From: Ypsolopha sequella
Lineage: Eukaryota > Arthropoda > Insecta > Lepidoptera > Ypsolophidae
Assembly: GCA_934047225.1 (NCBI GenBank)
Contig: OW204001.1
Span: 11,826,201-11,890,200, forward strand
DNA length: 64,000 nt
Direction of reading: 5' to 3'
The notes under the pieces were generated by a model. That model was not told the DNA's origin. It did not search any database and worked only from the letters and a program-made list of their open reading frames with translations. Position numbers and translations under genes: made by a program. This document shows positions 22,444 through 34,013 of this stretch, one piece after another. Every line of letters starts with the position of its first letter. Position 1 is the first letter of the stretch.

Positions 22444-22449
22444 ATAGAA

Positions 22450-22545
22450 TACACAAGGTGTAACAGAAAAGTGTAATCATATTTGAAGAGCTTATTGATC
22501 AATGGTTTAGAACAACTTTTACTATGGAACAAATCCTGTATATCG
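22450..22545 (+). mobile_element. MITE family A copy 6, left part
   Basis: Left TIR and part of the interior. The Gypsy element is inserted at 'tatatcg'; the element continues at 29546-29720. Confidence 0.8.
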
Positions 22546-22927
22546 TGTTAGCTCCTTATTAATTATTGATAAAGTTATATGATTCGTCCCAGTAATTGTT
22601 ATTGCCAAACTTTATTATTATCTACTATCTAGTGGAATTATATTACAATAAGTATTTATATTGACTCCGACCGATCGGACGTTGCCGCATGACGCCACCA
22701 GACAAGTATGAGTCTGGTGGGGTGGTGACTCAATTGGGTTTTGACAGTCGTCGAGTTCGGACGTTCGTGGAGTGAGCGCGTGGCTAGTGCCCTGTAAAAG
22801 TCGCAATATATGTGAATAGATTTTAGTGTATAGTTGATTGTACAACTGGTGGTAACGGTCTTGGAATACAGTGTGATTTTGTGAGCTGACGACATCGTTT
22901 AATTTCCTTGCCTGACCTTACCCAAAA
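22546..22927 (+). repeat. 5' LTR of the Gypsy element
   Basis: Starts TGTTAGCTCC and ends TTACCCAAAA (TG start but not a CA end). It is followed directly by 'ggtcagaagttgg', which resembles a tRNA-Leu-type primer-binding site lacking the usual leading TGG. Confidence 0.9.
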
Positions 22928-23732
22928 GGTCAGAAGTTGGATCGACGAGAAATTTCTACATTTTTCGTATTCCACGCCCGACAACTGACAAAAGGAAAAC
23001 GTAAGTACTTTTCTACACTTGACGTAAATTATACATACCCTGCCCAGTACTAGTAATTCATAGACCAAAAACTGTAGCCATAGTAGTTTACGTTGTGCTA
23101 GCCCCTAAGATGTCATTCGGTAGTGGGTTAAGCATGTATCCGAACAATTGATAGGTCAGATATTTCCATAAATACTTATTAGTACATTTTTTTTTTCCCC
23201 TTTTCGATCTGTGGTGAAATAATTTACATGGAAATGGTGGAAACCAAATCATTTTGTCCGCTTACCCTAGCATATGCCATACCTTTTTTTTTATTTTATG
23301 GCAATGTTAAATTTTTCCCGGAATAGGCAAAGGAATTTATGTCTATACAGCCTCGTATTCAGTAGGCCGTACCAAGGCCCATTTATACTAGGAGAAGGCA
23401 AAGGAATTTATTTCTATACAGCTTTGTCTTTAGTTGGCCGAACCGAAATTATACCTGTGTTACAAACCGGCGGTTTCGTGGTATCGAAAAAAAAAAAAAA
23501 AAAAAAAAAAAAAAACACTTTCTTGTACAACACATTAGACTGCGAGGGTTACTAAGGGGTTGTCAAAATTTCATTATTTTTGGGCTAGGACGCGCCGTTA
23601 CCGAGATATCTTTGGTGTTTGTAGTTGACCGTTACTTGAAGATTCGTGGACTGATCTAGGTTGCTTAGACGTGCGCCTGTCCGAATATTTGCTAATCTTA
23701 CACATTATTAAGCTGAAGTTCGTAAGTTTCAG

Positions 23733-26700
23733 ATGGACGACGATGACGATCCCCGTGGTGAAGGGCGGACGTCAGAGGAGAGGACAAGGTTAAGTCCTGT
23801 GATTAATTTAAGGGAAAACCGATCACGCCGAGACCAAGGAACATCCAGGTTAGAGGATGAAGGTCAGGGTGCGGAAGGAAACCTTCGCTCATCATACTCG
23901 AGGTCAGAGATATTGGGTCGAGACCGGTCACGCTCAAGGTTAGAGCAGATAAGAGATCGACGTGAGTCACGCTCAAGGTCAGAGCTGGCATTGGATCGTC
24001 ACGCATCGTGCTCAAGGTCAGAGCTAGCATTGGATCGTCACGCATCAGGCTCAAGGTTAGAGCAGATGACTATGAGGGGGACCGCGCGGAGTGTCCCGAA
24101 TCCAGACGATGGCGGACGCGATATTTCACCGGGAGTGCCAGGATGCCACGTGAGAAGGGGATCTGCCGCGGTAGGGCTACGCTCGAGGAGGAGAGGTTAC
24201 GCACTCGAAACTTCGGAATCGGAGGGTGGGTCACCGCCGAGGAAAACTCGCCGATCACATTCATTAAGGAAGTCTAATGACACTCATGCCATACTTGATA
24301 AATTTTTGGACGTCTTGAAGGAAGTCAGGAGTTCAGATAAACCTAAACTGACATTTAATACTAATGCACTGCCAGAGTTCGACCCTCTGACGAAGGAACA
24401 AACTGTTCTGACGTGGATTACTAAGGTGGAAGAGTGTGCGGAAATTTACGGATGGGACGAGAGGGAAATAATTCATTACGCCTTACCAAAATTAGGTGGG
24501 GTAGCAAAAACATGGTACCGAAGTTTACCCACATTACTGTTCACATGGTCCGAATGGAAACGTAAATTAATTGAATCATTTCCCTGCCGTGAGGATTACG
24601 CTGAACTCCTGACCGAAATGCTTTCCAAACGTGTGAAATTTGGGGAGTCATTGGAGCACTATTACTATGCCAAGGTCAATCTTCTCAATAGGTGTGAGAT
24701 TAAAGGCAAAAGGGCCGTTGATTGTATAATAAACGGAGTGGAGGATCGAACAATAAAGGTAGGCGCCCAAGCTGCGCGGTTTAAGGAACCGGAACAAGTA
24801 CTATCATATTTTAGGACGGTGAAGGTAGGCTATACTAGGGACAGGGATAATGCTTACACGTCATCGAAGTTCAGGAACGATCGAAGGAACAATACTCAGT
24901 TTGCGAACAAACCAGGGGATAAGTTCGGCCCTGTAAATAATAACATCAAGTGCTATAACTGCAACGAAATTGGTCATCCCAGCTTCAAATGCGAGAAACC
25001 TTCGGTAAAATGTACGACCTGCCAAAGGATGGGTCATCTTGCCTCTAACTGTTTTAGGAACAAAGCATCTGCTAGCGGCGAGGTTTCGGAAGAGCAAAAT
25101 CGCTCCAAGGATAAGAATGTGAAACAGGTATCGGAGTTAAGCACCGAGGGCGATAGTAACGACAAATACGTGATTGAGATTAAGGTCAACGAATCAAACA
25201 TAGTTTCTCATGTGGATTTGGGTAGTCAGTGTTCACTGATAAGACTCAGTGACGCAAAAGCTTTATCTCTTCAGTTGATTGATGACGAGGACCTACCGAT
25301 GCTACGAGGTATAGGTGCTAATCTAGTTCGTCCAGTTGCTAAAGTAGTGACAACTGTGGAGGTGCAGGGTCTTAAGGAGACCATAGATTTACTTGTTGTG
25401 GAAGACTACGTTCTGAAGTATCCAGTCCTCCTCGGTCATTCGTTCACAGAAAGGCCTGACATTGTAATCACTAAAACACCGAATCAGCTTTTATTCAACA
25501 GAATCATGAAAAGGAAAATACACTTAGTATCTGTAAATGACGTAACTGTGCCTACCAATACATTACGAGCCGTCGCAGTAAACGCTGATACGGCGATCGA
25601 TTGTTGCGTATATGTTAATGGGTCTCTTCGGGGCGATGAGGGTAAAGAATATTATCTTCTTCCTGGTGAGTACGAACTCAAGAGAGGTCGTGGAGCTCTT
25701 TTAGTACATAACGCCACTTCTACCGACATTAACATTAGGATGGGTACCTTGGTCACCAGAGCATTCCATAAGGACGAGACTCCTCCCAGTGTTGTGATGG
25801 AATCCTGTAGCGTTTCCTTTAGTGGGGATGAGATTGATGCCACTATCAACTGCAACCCGCTGTTAAAGAAAGAAGAACGCCTGGACCTCCAGAAACTACT
25901 ATCGAAGTATAGCGACTGCTTCTCGAGTGGGCTTAAGGATTTAGGGTTCACAAATGCCACCGAAATGGTAATTGAATTGGAAGATTCGGAGCCAGTAGTC
26001 TATCGCCCTTACCGAATGTCTTTTGCTGAGCGGTCGCTGGTAAGAGGTATGGTGCAGGAAATGTTGGATTGTGGCATCGCTAGGGAATCCTCTTCGCCGT
26101 ACGCTAGTCCCATTGTACTGGTGCACAAAAAAACTGGCGAGAAACGCTTATGCGTTGACTATAGAGCCCTTAATAGAAAAACTAAAAAAGAGCACTATCC
26201 GTTACCACGTGTAGAAGATCAGCTGGATCAACTAGGGGGCAACAATCTATTTACATCAGTAGACCTGGCTTCTGGCTACTACCAGATTCCTATCGCGGAA
26301 GAGTCACGATGCAAAACGGCGTTCGTCACCCCGGACGGGCAGTACGAATATAATCGGATGCCCTTCGGCCTAGTGAATGCCCCGTCCGTATTCCAGCGGA
26401 CTATTAATAAAATATTGATGGAGGCTAAGATTAAGTACGCCATAGTATACATGGATGATGTTCTGATCCCATCAAAAGATGTTGCAGAAGGGATGCAGAG
26501 ACTCGAAGAAGTGCTTCAATTATTGAAACAAGGAGGGCTTACTCTAAAAATGACTAAATGTAACTTCTTTCTCGACACCATCGACTTCCTCGGATTTGAG
26601 GTTTCTGCCAATGGTATTCGCCCAGGTGTTAGGAAAATAAATGCTGTGTCAAATTTCCCAACACCCGCTAACCAGCACGAGCTGCGTCAATTCCTCGGGC

Positions 26701-28583
26701 TCTCAGGGTTTTTCAGACGCTTTATTAGAGGATATGCCGTCATCGCTGCGCCCCTTTCGGATTTACTTAAGAAAGATATTGCCTGGACTTGGGGTACGAA
26801 ACAAGAAGAGTCTTTTACACAGATTAAGAATCTGTTGACGGAGCGCCCGCTCTTGGCCCTATACGATCCAAAGGCGGAGACTCAGCTGCACACGGATGCG
26901 AGTAAGAATGGGTTGGCCGGTATACTTCTTCAGCGTGACTCGAATGGTGTATTGCATCCGACTGCATACTTTAGCCGTAAGACTACGAACGACGAAAAGA
27001 AGATGCACTCGTACGAGCTGGAGACGTTAGCCGTCATTTCCTCTCTGAATCGATTTAGGGTGTATCTTATGGGGATGCATTTCAAAATTTTTACAGACTG
27101 CAATGCCCTTCGAGCAACGCTGACGAAGCGAGATCTGATTCCGCGTATCGCACGCTGGTGGGTACAGCTACAGGAATATGACTGCGCTATTGAATACAGA
27201 CCTGGTTCCAGTATGACCCACGTGGATGCGCTGAGCCGAAACCCCGTTGATGAAGACTCAGCCGAGACCCATGTGCTGGATGTACTAGCGTTACAGGGTT
27301 CTGATCAAGACTGGATCAGCACTGTTCAGTCTGCTGACGATGATATAAAAAGAATTAAGGAAACCCTGACTAATCCTTGTTCTGAGGAAGTCGCCGAAAT
27401 CAGACGCAATTACAAACTCAAAAATGGTCGTGTTTACCGCGTCGTCGACGATGAGTTAAAGTGGCTCGTTCCAAAAGGTGTCCGTTGGCAAATTGTGAAG
27501 AAGAACCACGACGATGTAGGGCACTACAGTTTCGATAAAACTTTGCAACGGATTAAACAACATTACTGGTTTCCGAAGATGAGGAGGTTTATAAAAAAAT
27601 ACGTATCGTCATGCCTCGAATGCGCTCACCACAAAATCCCAGGCGGCAAACGTGAAGGTGAACTGCACCCAATTGAAAAGTCTAGCGTCCCCTTTCATAC
27701 TGTCCATGCAGACCACCTTGGACCCTTTGTAAAGAGTAAGAGAGGGAACTGTTACCTGCTCGTAGTGATAGACGGGTTCACAAAATACATTAATATAACC
27801 CCCGTTAAGAATACAAAATCGGTAACGACCGTGAGAGTTTTGAGGGAGCACATTAGTTACTTTGGTGTACCAACTCGTCTGATTACCGGCAAAGTGTTTA
27901 AAGAGTTCATAGAAGCCTATGGTATAAAACACATAGAAAACGCAGTTGCTACACCAAGGGCTAATGGTCTGGTTGAACGCTTTAATAGGACGATACTAGA
28001 CGCTCTTTCAACATCAAGTCACGGAAGAGATGATAAAACGTGGGACGACTATGTTCCAGATATCCAAATAGGTATCAACACTACAAAGCATAAGACCACA
28101 CAGAAAAGCCCGTCTGAACTTCTCTTTGGCTTCAACGTCACCTGCCGAACTGAGGGAATACTGAGTTCCGTGATTAATGATACGTTAAATACGACTCCAG
28201 CTGATGAGTTACAGAACATAAGAGGCGAAGCCAACGAGAAGATCAAACGACAACAAGTTAAAGATAGGGAAAGGTTCAATAAACGTAGGAAACCGGTAAC
28301 CCAACACAAAGAAGGCGATCTGGTTCGTGTAGAGCGGCAGGTACCCCATGATGGTAAGTCTCATAAACTCGTCACTAAATTTCAGGGACCCTATCGTATA
28401 GTAAAAGTGCTCCCCAATGATAGGTTTCTCATTGAGGATACTCCCCTAACGCGTAAGAATGGGCGCAGGTACGAAGCTATCGTGTGTGCTGACAAAATAC
28501 AAGCATGGATGAATTTTAGCAGAAATTTTGAAAGTGAATCCGAAAGCCCTAATTCGGACAGTGAAAGTAATGATGATGAGTAA
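23733..28583 (+). CDS. Gypsy Gag-Pol polyprotein, 1616 aa
   Basis: Single uninterrupted frame. The N-terminus (1-150) is Arg/Ser/Glu-rich with short internal repeats (SRSELALDRHAS). A retrotransposon Gag domain spans about 200-370 and two CCHC zinc knuckles about 408-441 (CYNCNEIGHPSFKC, CTTCQRMGHLASNC). An aspartic protease is at about 490-580 with VDLGSQCSLI, where Leu replaces the usual Thr/Ser of D-T/S-G. RT covers about 740-980 with YMDD at 906-909; RNase H about 1045-1165 begins HTDAS (Asp 1055). Integrase has an HHCC finger from about 1259 and Asp 1327 (HADHLG), and Glu 1415 (VERFNRT), but around residue 1385 the text goes directly from RLIT to GKVFKEF, so the segment normally holding the second catalytic Asp is missing. 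The polyprotein may be made but is predicted to be integration-defective in cis. Confidence 0.9.
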   Translation: MDDDDDPRGEGRTSEERTRLSPVINLRENRSRRDQGTSRLEDEGQGAEGNLRSSYSRSEILGRDRSRSRLEQIRDRRESRSRSELALDRHASCSRSELALDRHASGSRLEQMTMRGTARSVPNPDDGGRDISPGVPGCHVRRGSAAVGLRSRRRGYALETSESEGGSPPRKTRRSHSLRKSNDTHAILDKFLDVLKEVRSSDKPKLTFNTNALPEFDPLTKEQTVLTWITKVEECAEIYGWDEREIIHYALPKLGGVAKTWYRSLPTLLFTWSEWKRKLIESFPCREDYAELLTEMLSKRVKFGESLEHYYYAKVNLLNRCEIKGKRAVDCIINGVEDRTIKVGAQAARFKEPEQVLSYFRTVKVGYTRDRDNAYTSSKFRNDRRNNTQFANKPGDKFGPVNNNIKCYNCNEIGHPSFKCEKPSVKCTTCQRMGHLASNCFRNKASASGEVSEEQNRSKDKNVKQVSELSTEGDSNDKYVIEIKVNESNIVSHVDLGSQCSLIRLSDAKALSLQLIDDEDLPMLRGIGANLVRPVAKVVTTVEVQGLKETIDLLVVEDYVLKYPVLLGHSFTERPDIVITKTPNQLLFNRIMKRKIHLVSVNDVTVPTNTLRAVAVNADTAIDCCVYVNGSLRGDEGKEYYLLPGEYELKRGRGALLVHNATSTDINIRMGTLVTRAFHKDETPPSVVMESCSVSFSGDEIDATINCNPLLKKEERLDLQKLLSKYSDCFSSGLKDLGFTNATEMVIELEDSEPVVYRPYRMSFAERSLVRGMVQEMLDCGIARESSSPYASPIVLVHKKTGEKRLCVDYRALNRKTKKEHYPLPRVEDQLDQLGGNNLFTSVDLASGYYQIPIAEESRCKTAFVTPDGQYEYNRMPFGLVNAPSVFQRTINKILMEAKIKYAIVYMDDVLIPSKDVAEGMQRLEEVLQLLKQGGLTLKMTKCNFFLDTIDFLGFEVSANGIRPGVRKINAVSNFPTPANQHELRQFLGLSGFFRRFIRGYAVIAAPLSDLLKKDIAWTWGTKQEESFTQIKNLLTERPLLALYDPKAETQLHTDASKNGLAGILLQRDSNGVLHPTAYFSRKTTNDEKKMHSYELETLAVISSLNRFRVYLMGMHFKIFTDCNALRATLTKRDLIPRIARWWVQLQEYDCAIEYRPGSSMTHVDALSRNPVDEDSAETHVLDVLALQGSDQDWISTVQSADDDIKRIKETLTNPCSEEVAEIRRNYKLKNGRVYRVVDDELKWLVPKGVRWQIVKKNHDDVGHYSFDKTLQRIKQHYWFPKMRRFIKKYVSSCLECAHHKIPGGKREGELHPIEKSSVPFHTVHADHLGPFVKSKRGNCYLLVVIDGFTKYINITPVKNTKSVTTVRVLREHISYFGVPTRLITGKVFKEFIEAYGIKHIENAVATPRANGLVERFNRTILDALSTSSHGRDDKTWDDYVPDIQIGINTTKHKTTQKSPSELLFGFNVTCRTEGILSSVINDTLNTTPADELQNIRGEANEKIKRQQVKDRERFNKRRKPVTQHKEGDLVRVERQVPHDGKSHKLVTKFQGPYRIVKVLPNDRFLIEDTPLTRKNGRRYEAIVCADKIQAWMNFSRNFESESESPNSDSESNDDE

Positions 28584-29163
28584 CCTTAGTAAAATACAAC
28601 CGCTTCGTTATCTCTATTTACTACTTGTATTGGTATCACAATTAACTGATACAACATTTTTTATATTATTCTTGTTCACATAGTCAATTATAGTCAACCA
28701 ATATTCAACTACAGCAAATGTAGATGTATCTAGATAATAATAGGCGTACTTGTTTTTGTATTATGCTTTAATAAATATTTTGTTTATATCAACATCCATA
28801 GTAGTGAATAAAAATGGTATGACTGTAGTTATAGCTGAGTGTATATTATGTAAGCATCGGAATTTTAATAAATCGTTACCAATTATTGAAAGATTATATA
28901 CATTAATATTATATTCAATTCTAGATGTAAGAAATAGATACCGTGAATTAATTATATCGTGGATGCCTGCGTTACAATTACCATTTTAAGTTTGATTTAA
29001 ATTAACAATAATATATGTACTTAAGCATTTTGCAAATAATTTACTGTCATTACTTAAACAATTTGTTAAAAAAATCACTAACCAGTAGAAGAATTGTAAT
29101 TAGAAAAAGTATTATGTTTATTTACCTAAGCGGGCGGACCCGCTCATTACAGGACGGCCGAAC

Positions 29164-29545
29164 TGTTAGCTCCTTATTAATTATTGATAAAGTTATATGA
29201 TTCGTCCCAGTAATTGTTATTGCCAAACTTTATTATTATCTACTATCTAGTGGAATTATATTACAATAAGTATTTATATTGACTCCGACCGATCGGACGT
29301 TGCCGCATGACGCCACCAGACAAGTATGAGTCTGGTGGGGTGGTGACTCAATTGGGTTTTGACAGTCGTCGAGTTCGGACGTTCGTGGAGTGAGCGCGTG
29401 GCTAGTGCCCTGTAAAAGTCGCAATATATGTGAATAGATTTTAGTGTATAGTTGATTGTACAACTGGTGGTAACGGTCTTGGAATACAGTGTGATTTTGT
29501 GAGCTGACGACATCGTTTAATTTCCTTGCCTGACCTTACCCAAAA
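29164..29545 (+). repeat. 3' LTR of the Gypsy element
   Basis: Same length as the 5' LTR, with identical translations in all open frames that fall within it. Immediately upstream is 'gcgggcggacccgc', a small hairpin rather than a purine tract. Confidence 0.9.
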
Positions 29546-29720
29546 ATCGAAAAAAAAACTACTCGCTTCATAGGAAAATGCAATGCCGCTCGGCCGAAAT
29601 GTATGGAAGGGCAGATTTATTTTTTGAGATTTAAGGGTTGACTCCATTGTAAAAGTTGTTCTATACCATTGACTGAATAAGCTCTTTAAATATGGTTACA
29701 CCTTTCTGTTACACGTTGTA
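29546..29720 (+). mobile_element. MITE family A copy 6, right part
   Basis: Resumes after the duplicated ATCG with 'aatgccgctcggccgaaatg' and ends with the inverted TIR ('gttacacgttgta'). Confidence 0.8.
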
Positions 29721-30519
29721 TATATTTTTAAGAAAACTTTTCAAATTTAGAGGTTTACGTTTTTACTATAGAACCTCGAAATTTATCTAACATTGATTAT
29801 TAAAATATAATACTTACATTTATTGCTATGATAAAGAGCTTGTTATTGTATGCATGATGATTTTTCTATGCTATGATCGTTTTTCTATGTAAAACGCTCA
29901 CTAAAAAATTTATGACATTTCGCCCGCATGGCCTACAGAAAACAAATGACATATCTGCCAAGTCTCGCAAAACAAAAACGTGGAACGGCCGTACCATCCT
30001 TTTCCATCGAAACAACTCACGGCACTTTCAAGCATCCTGTATCTTCGTTGTGGGTAAATCTAGAAGTCTGATATTTCAGGTACCAAGAGTACTTACTGAA
30101 CCTACTTCTACCCCCTAATTACAAGTTTGTACCTATATTTGATTACGAAATATATCAAGTCAAAGTTTCCTTATTTTGTCACTGACTGACTGACATATCA
30201 TCAAAACTCTAAAGGTGTTGTAGCAGGCCTACGGTATTCAAATTTTGCATGCGGTTAGTGTTAAGTGTACATTACATTAAAAAATATAAAAATGTTATTT
30301 GCCGTTGGTAATTTAATATTTTCGTACAAAGTCTATCCAAAGTGTATGTTTCCAGCTGCATCTATAAATTTGTATGACACTAGATGGCGTTGGTAGTACG
30401 CTGCTTTTCATTATAGACATTTACCAAGACAAATTCTACCTCGTGATACTAGATGGTAAAAACTGTAAAAAAAATGTATGTTTATCTCTGAAAATATAGC
30501 AAGTAGTAAAAATAAAAAA
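29721..30519. other. Gene-free stretch
   Basis: AT-rich; no supported gene, and no repeat boundary seen. Confidence 0.4.
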
Positions 30520-31590
30520 TAAAACCGGTAAAGTGCGAATCGGACTCACGCATAAAGGGTTCCGTACCCCCACACAATACGGGTACGGAATCCTGAAAGT
30601 AAATAACAACAATTTAAATACCATAGAAACACCAAGTTTCAAGTGCGAGTCTGATTCCAGCACGAAAGGTTCCGTACCACCACACAATATGGGTACGGAA
30701 CCCCAAGAACATGGTTAATTTAATTACAATATCAGCGGAAGTAACCTGGTAATGTTAAAAAATGCTACTTTTTGGAGGTTTTGAGGGTTTCGTAGTACCT
30801 AAAAGGTACAAAAGGAACCTTTATGGTGAGACTCCGTGTCCGTCCGTCCGTATATACCAGCCTCATAACTTTAGCACCGTTGAAGATAAAGACATGATAT
30901 TTGGCACAAAAATAGCGTTAATCTGCCCACTAAAAATTATTATTATTATTATAGTAAAAATTATTTGAAAATTTTTAAATTGTTCAAAATATTTCCAATA
31001 CAAAAGGGCAAAAAAAATGTATCCTAGAAATAGGTATATGGGCATCAAATTGTAGATATTAAAGAGTTGATTGAAAAATATATACTTTTACTTGACTGGC
31101 ACAGATTTCGAGAAATTTTTGTCCCACCCACCTTTAACTCCGAAACAGGCCGAAAAATATGTAAAAATGTCCATAATAGGTTATCACTGGCCAATTACAG
31201 AAATACTATAGCGATTAAAAAAAAATCAAAACAAATAAGAAATATTTAAAAAGATGTAAATTAAATACAATAAAATATTTTATAAAAACACATTATGCAT
31301 ATCAAATTGTAGGTATTAAAAAGCTAATTGTAAAAAAATATAGTTTGTCTATATATTATTTACTCACATCTATTTCGAGAAATCCTCGAAAAACCACAAA
31401 AAATTCATGTTCCCCCCCTTATCTCCAAAACTGGTAGATGGAAAACTAAGAAAAAAATCATGGTAATACGTGCTTACGTAAAGCACAGGAAACATATTAT
31501 TATAGCGATTGAGAAATTCACGAAAACAAAATGACAAAATGAAATTTTCTGTTGGTACGTTAGTCTGACCCGCACTTTTTGACCAGAAAA
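30520..31590 (-). mobile_element. Repeat E copy with adjoining end fragments
   Basis: 30772-31590 is a minus copy: 'taaaaggtacaaaaggaacc', 'gcctcataactttagcaccg', an oligo-C run before 'ttatctcc', and an end near 'agtctgacccgcac'. 30520-30715 is a separate short cluster of repeat E ends ('accggtaaagtgcgaatcgg' and two 'gggtacggaa' blocks). Confidence 0.55.
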
Positions 31591-33540
31591 AAAATCTATA
31601 CAATGAAATTGTGACGTAATAATAACCAAACAGCACAATTTGAAGGTTAACACCGGTCCTACACTACCATCTATCAAGTAGCAAACAAAAAAGATATTCC
31701 ACATAGTCGCAAAAAATTCCACAGCATGTAAATTATGTGCAGTTTGCACCTCAACTGTAACGTCTCAAGACTTCGTAGAATTGTAAAAAGTTATTGTAGG
31801 AGATTGCACTGCAGCTGATAGTGAAGACTAACAAATTTTATTGCTATATGTAAAGGAGGAACAATGTCACTTTTATTGTCTATTCTGTAGATAAATCATA
31901 AACTGGTTATTATGGTCATAAGTAACAATGATGTTTATTTAGAATATAATTGATTCGTTAAGCCAATAATCCCTGGTTCAGTTTATAATGGATGCATTTT
32001 CTAATACCTTTAATTTTACAACCAATGTTGGAAATTCCACAGAAAATGATCAAAAAGTTCTATTTCATATGTAATCCCATATACAACTATTTATATCTAG
32101 TTTATAACAATTAAAATATATATATTGCCTTTATCAGCTTGTTTCTTTTGTTTTTTATATATAATTATTTAGGTAAATACACATAAATGAGACACCATTA
32201 TTGTAGGATAACACAATAGAGTCCAAGATATATTTCAAATTCATCATCAATTGGAGTAATAATGGTGACAGGATGACAGATGATATTTACAAGATGACAA
32301 TGAGAATAATACAATAAAAAAATAGAAACAATAAAAAAAAAGGAAAAACTACTTCCCTAAAAACTAAACTTTTTGTTTGACGTGAGGATGTGTATGTGGT
32401 TGAGATAGAAACAGAGGGTGTTTGTGTGCGTGTGGGAGGATTTGTGTGGTGGGTTGAAAGAGAATGTTAAATTGTGTGTGTCTGATTTAAGTATAGTCTA
32501 GAATTATTGATTTTTTGAGTCAAGTGTTTGTAATGTTTTTCGTATAGGTTTGGTCTGTCTGTAAGTCAGTGTTGTCTGTTTAGTCTAGGGCCGTAATGAG
32601 CACCAAGCGACCAGATGTAAGACGAAACCTATATAGTTTATAACAAAAAACGAATGTGAAATAAAAAAAAAATTACATATATTCTAATGAACTAAATCCA
32701 CATGAATTTTTGGGATGGAAATATGCCCAAGTGTCGTATGCCAATTTCTAAAGTAGCACTCGAGTTTACTGTGCTTATTTTATTTTATTATACAATAAAT
32801 TGATTTTATTAAATGTATTCCTTTCTGCATAATTTTCATTGGACTACGGTAGCTTCTCAGAGTTAACCCATTTAGTGTTTAGCTAAAACAATGGACGAAC
32901 AATAGACAAAGACGCGTGATCGCACCATATAACCTCAAAAATGTTGCGCACGCGCCCTTTTCAAAAACATCCATTTGTTTTTAAAAGCATTAAAGCACAA
33001 TATACATACATACAAGAAATGTGGTACCACAACTCACCACAGAAATACAAAAAACCGGCTAAGTGCGTGTCTGGCCACGAGCAGTATAAGGTTCCGTAGT
33101 TGCCCGTCACAATTTGCGGTAGAGGTTCTTGAATTTATATTTACTACCTGTTTTACACAACTAACAACTTCATCTAAGTAATTTTCAATGGAATTTGTAC
33201 GAAATTCTCATTTTAAGTTGGTCGACTATTACTCGTTAACTTATAAAGCATACTTAACTGTGATAGTTTTCCTTTTAAATTCGTTATATATACCACTGCT
33301 AGGAATTTTTTCACATAATTTTTTCACTTGACTTTAACAAAAATTAGGATTTTAAAGCATAATATTTCGCAAACGGATTCCGGAATCGAAAAATGGCTTA
33401 CTCTTACCTACATTTTTTGAAGACCTATCCAACGACACCCCGCACTTACTGTGACCACATTTTCTCTTCAACATGAATGAAATATAAATGAACAATTAAA
33501 TTTCTATATTACTCTTTTTGTAACATCATGTTACCTATGG
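31591..33540. other. Gene-free stretch
   Basis: No supported gene. 32380-32620 is GT-rich low-complexity sequence; 33050-33110 is a short repeat E end ('aaaaccggctaagtgcgtgt'). Confidence 0.4.
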
Positions 33541-34013
33541 TGTAACCGCGGGGTTACAGAACTGCAGGGCTGATAGGATTTGAGGATATGACACGGGAGA
33601 AGAAAAGATTGTGGGAAACAATGTGGGTGCACTGACCTGGTTGGAATGTTTTGCTGGGCCGGCAAACGCGCCGCGTGTCGTCTCCTCTCGTTGGGCTGAT
33701 TGAAGCTGGCGCTTTGGGCAGTGATGAGCTGGATGTCTTGGTTCTTGGTAACGTGAACACTACACTTTCACAATCTAAATAATGGGTCCGCAATATTATT
33801 TGTGCTGGCAGCGCGAATGTGTACACACGTGTCGTTCTCTAGACGATTCGGACGGAACAGTCCGGCCGCGCGAGCGCGCAGACGTGCGCCTCCGGAGGCG
33901 TCTCGAGCCGAAGAGAGCGAGTGAACCGCGGGCAGCGCGCGACTCGATTCTGTCGCGAGCCACTTTCTGCGCATGCGCTGAAATGCGCATACCGTCACGC
34001 TGTAGCGTGAACA
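33541..34013 (-). repeat. 3' LTR of the BEL/Pao element
   Basis: GC-rich and essentially identical to the other LTR. The ends are small palindromes (TGTAACC/GGTTACA with a GCGG loop, and TCACGCT/AGCGTGA). Long open frames on both strands here are a base-composition effect. Confidence 0.9.

Larger units (their letters stand above)
22546..29545 (+). mobile_element. Full-length Ty3/Gypsy LTR retrotransposon
   Basis: 7.0 kb, bounded by 382-bp LTRs (22546-22927, 29164-29545) and the 4-bp target duplication ATCG (22542-22545, 29546-29549) inside MITE A copy 6. The internal region has a leader of about 800 bp, one gag-pol frame, and about 580 bp of AT-rich 3' non-coding sequence with no convincing env. 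No clear polypurine tract precedes the 3' LTR. LTRs of equal length and near-identical sequence point to recent insertion. Confidence 0.95.

Noticed and set aside
28750..28989. Possible env-like frame after Gypsy pol
   Set aside because: 79 codons, AT-rich, no signal peptide, no transmembrane/furin-like layout; not an envelope gene.
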